This document shows, one piece after another, positions 61,076 to 64,000 of a stretch of 64,000 nt of DNA. The notes beneath the pieces are model-generated. The model saw only the letters and a list, made by a program, of their open reading frames with translations. It ran no database searches and was not told the origin of the DNA. Position 1 is the first letter of the stretch. Each line of letters opens with the position of its first letter. The DNA is from Turnera subulata (lineage: Eukaryota > Streptophyta > Magnoliopsida > Malpighiales > Passifloraceae). A program made the translations under genes and the position numbers. Location of the stretch: NCBI GenBank assembly GCA_028386065.3, contig JAKUCV010006913.1, positions 22,669 through 86,668 of the forward strand. The letters run 5' to 3'.

Positions 61076-63220
61076 TTATTTTCTTTCCCAGTCCTTCAAC
61101 TTCTTACTTCCTTTTGGTTTCGCTATAGGTGCATTCATTCCAGCCATTTTAGCATTGTACTTTGACCGAAGAGAATCATTGAATGTCCACCTGCACAACA
61201 GAAAGACAATTGTGAGAATCCGTCCAACTTACAACAATAAAGAACCGCTCGAGAAAACAAACATACACAACGAACCCAGCACAGCATTAGCTACACAAGT
61301 CATGTCATAAACTCATAATTGAAGTCGGTAAATTGTGGGATTGGCAGCAGGATAGCATTAACAGAAACCAAAAGTAATCGGACCAATATTTCTAAAAAGA
61401 GGAAAAAAAACGTAGGCAAAAGTGATCTGGCAGCTGAAAATGAAGCCCTAGTTTGTTGCCAAATCCAAGGGAAAAATAATATACACAATGGAGCATTCAG
61501 ATGAAAGACCGTATTCTCTTAAAGGGCTTCATCTATCAATAACATGTTTTTAAAAATAACCCCAAAGATTAAAACTTCACTTCCATACTGTCAAGTGCCT
61601 TGCAATCCCATATATTTTTTATGATAAACCAGTTATGGACACAACATTGTGACGTTCACTTTCCCTTTCAGATTACGTGTACTGCCAGATATCTGGATTA
61701 CAGCTTAAAATAGAAAAGAAGTTTACCGGGCCTGGATATTGCATGAGGAATTTACATTACAGAATTTCAGAGAACTAATTTTTCCATAATATTATTGTAA
61801 CATTTTTCAATTTCATTCAGGTTCATTCAGCGGCATTCACTGATATGAACGAAAATATAACAAATTACCGCTCATGAACAAGCAAATTATTTCATGCAAC
61901 AAAAAGATAATTATGATTGAAATAGCAAGATAGTAATGCCAATCTGAAGAACATCTTTACAATGAGAATAATAATCATCATAAAGGGAACCAGGACTTAC
62001 GGATTGTTCCAATCTGTTGTGTCTTCATTGACAAGGTGGGTCCATTTGGTTCTTCCACTACGCCCAAAGTGTTTAACTTGCATAACACTGGGCAATATTG
62101 TCTTGTCCATCTTATCCTCACCAGTCGGGGCAGAGAAATCACGCTTGAAGATTTCATCTGTTCCAGCAGTTGCAGAACGGTCATCACCTTGATCCTGGAA
62201 GAAAGCACCTTTGTGGTAATACTTCTGCATGAACCTCCACTTTTGCTTGGGGGGAGGTGCTGGTTTCGGGTTCCTCCTCTCCCACTCCCTCCTTTCTTCT
62301 TCAGTCATGTTTCTCACCTTCTCAATCTCCTCCTTTGCCTTCACCATAGCCTCACGATCCTCCCTATCCTTCTTAATCCTCGCAATCTCTCTCACCTTCC
62401 AAGCCTCGTACTCCTCAGCCTCATTAACCTCATCATCAGTATCCACATCCGCAATGTTTGCCTCCATCTCCAAATTCTTCTGAATCATCTCCTCCTCCTG
62501 AATCTTCTCCACCAATATCTGCTTAGTCTCTATCTTCCTCTCCTCCAACTTCTTCCTCGCCTTCTCCTCGATGGCCCGCTCTTCGGCCTCGATCCTCTCA
62601 CGCTCCGCCACTGTATCTCTCTCCCCTTTGGGCACATACACGGGCTTCACCATAGCCATGCCAGTCATCTCCTCTTCGGAATCCGTCTCATACTCTGACT
62701 CTTCCTCCTCTTCCTCTTCCTCCGCTTCCTCCTCCTCTTCCTCGGGAAGCAAGGCAACTTCTTCCTGCTCCCTCTGCCGCAACTTCTCCTTGATCCTCCT
62801 CCTCCTCTCCTCCAACGCATCCTCATCCTCTTCCTCCGCCTCCATATGCTCTTCCCTCTCCTCTTCTTCCGTCGAAACAATCTCTGCCTGCCTTATCCTC
62901 CGATGATCGGCCCTCACTTCCTCACGGTTGTCGATCCGGCTCTCAGCCAACCGACGCAGCCTAGGGTCGTCTTTCCTCGCGGCACCGACATCAAAATAGC
63001 TGTCCCGGCTAGGAAAAGCCTTCTCCAGAGCATCGGCTCTGGCCATAACAATATCCCCATCTTCATCGGAATCGTCCACCCGCTCCGGCCGCACCGCCCC
63101 CTCCGGGAAATCCGGGGCTTTACCTGGCCAATACCTTTTCACTTTGGTTTGCCCTATTTTACCCCTCAGCTTATCTCTCACGGCCAGCGCCGTATCACTA
63201 ACACCCGCGGTAACCGACAT
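61076..63220 (-). CDS. MFAP1: Microfibrillar-associated protein 1 (MFAP1), spliceosome protein
   Basis: Two minus-strand exons, 63220..62001 and 61190..61076, join in frame to 1335 bases (444 aa); the intron is GT-AG and 810 bp. The start is [20 protein letters not shown]. The N-terminal region has [13 protein letters not shown], then very acidic, E-rich stretches, and long K/E/R helices consistent with coiled coils. The C-terminus holds the conserved [26 protein letters not shown] and [17 protein letters not shown], ending in [11 protein letters not shown]. Despite its name MFAP1 is nuclear and belongs to the spliceosomal B complex, working with PRP38 before activation. The second exon, which completes the family C-terminus, is short and missed by ORF length alone. 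No damage is seen. Confidence 0.95.
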
Positions 63221-64000
63221 CTTAGTCTACAGCAACACAACTTTTGCCTCTTGAAGCCCTAGAAACCCTAGAAACCGAGCAGCAATTCCCTTCCAACAAC
63301 ACCACGCAATACAAACAAACCAAACCAATCAAAAACAATTTCACGATTGAACGATTAGGGCTAGGGCTTGGCAGTGGATAGAACAATTAGAATCGCACGA
63401 GAAAGAATCGCGATTGTGGGATTTGAGGAATAGAAAAGGAATTGTGAAAAAGAAAGAACAAATACAGAGATGTTAGGAAGGAGAGCTTTTATATTCAAAC
63501 CCAAAGGGGGAAAAATAGCTAACCAGACCGACTTAGGAATAAGTTCCTTTGGTTTTTCTGGGCTTTTTCTTGTTCTTGGGTTCTTGGCCCAACACAAGGC
63601 ATTATATAAATAGCATGGACTGAATTCTAACTTTACCGGAATCCATGTACCAAAAGGACTTGACCAGAAAAATCACCGACTTTCTTTTTCATATATTTGC
63701 ATTTTGTTGAATTTTAAAAACTAGTGATAGAGCTTTCAAGTACGATTTTTTCTGCTTATTTTGAAAATTATGGTACGCATATAATCCTCAATTTCTAAAA
63801 ATAAACACAAATAATAAACAGCTTGATTCCATTTAATACATAATATTATTTTTTATTAAAATAATAAATACTAATTTATTTATAACAGGTTTTGTGAAGT
63901 GTAACCGTGTATAAGTAATAAGAATTCTTTCGTTCTCATTATAATTATATTTTCTTAGAATAACAACGATTAATTATAATCACTTGTTAATATATTTAAT
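63221..64000. other. MFAP1 5' UTR, promoter and AT-rich flank
   Basis: Right of the MFAP1 ATG are telo-box-like AAACCCTAGA (63263-63272) and related GCTAGGGCTT words, common in plant translation and RNA-processing promoters. A TATA box lies at 63486-63493. Beyond ~63700 the DNA is very AT-rich with no gene seen. Confidence 0.5.
63486..63493 (-). promoter_or_regulatory. Candidate TATA box of MFAP1
   Basis: TATAAAAG on the minus strand, ~265 bases before the ATG. With a start site ~30 bases downstream this gives a ~235-base leader containing the telo-box-like words. Confidence 0.5.

Noticed and set aside
62036..62906. Leucine- and serine-rich plus-strand frames of 220 and 111 aa
   Set aside because: They are antisense to the E-rich MFAP1 exon; GAG/GAA codons read backwards give Ser/Leu runs.
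1..64000. tRNA, rRNA or known snoRNA genes
   Set aside because: Only worn tRNA-like heads in SINEs were found; no complete cloverleaf could be read by eye. A tRNAscan run would settle this.

Overview
This is nuclear DNA from a flowering plant, most likely a eudicot. The evidence is intron-rich housekeeping genes of plant type (PAT1 homolog, CCT1, ER-resident HSP70-17-like, MFAP1), two plant-specific ARGOS/OSR-like ORFs, AT-rich intergenic DNA, and a dense load of plant transposons (Copia, long solo LTRs, MULEs, Stowaway MITEs, tRNA-derived SINEs). I cannot name the species.

Layout. Positions 1-479 are the end of an LTR that leaves the window. At 2824-5520 (+) is a three-exon GRF-type plus CCHC zinc-knuckle protein. 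From 5.5 to 24.5 kb the DNA is TE-rich and holds two short ARGOS/OSR-like ORFs (10662-10865 and 20889-21086, both +). Between and around them lie a SINE, a large inverted-repeat MULE structure with a captured F-box/LRR fragment, two more MULEs of the same family with 10-bp target duplications, Stowaway MITEs, and a 2828-bp solo LTR with a perfect target duplication.

From 24.5 to 39 kb are two minus-strand housekeeping genes: a PAT1 homolog (5 exons, 799 aa) and CCT1 (17 exons, 546 aa). From 39.67 to 48.69 kb is one nested transposon block: a Copia element on the minus strand with nearly identical 382-bp LTRs but a decayed interior, invaded by a 3217-bp solo LTR and carrying a LINE-like endonuclease fragment. 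From 50.5 to 63.2 kb are three more minus-strand genes: an EEF1AKMT1/N6AMT2-type methyltransferase (4 exons, 255 aa), an ER lumenal HSP70-17/GRP170-like chaperone ending in HDEL (14 exons, 905 aa), and MFAP1 (2 exons, 444 aa). All exon models close in frame with GT-AG introns.

The genes are not an operon and share no single pathway, though several serve protein and RNA homeostasis: CCT1 in cytosolic folding, HSP70-17 in ER folding, PAT1 in mRNA decapping, MFAP1 in splicing, and the methyltransferase on eEF1A. The clearest regulatory signal is an exact ER stress response element (CCAAT-N9-CCACG) upstream of the HDEL chaperone, beside several ACGT-core boxes. I found no clearly new biological system. 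The most unusual items are the two minimal ARGOS-like ORFs, the inverted-repeat Pack-MULE, the young-LTR/decayed-interior Copia, and an unassigned open frame near 49.1-49.4 kb.
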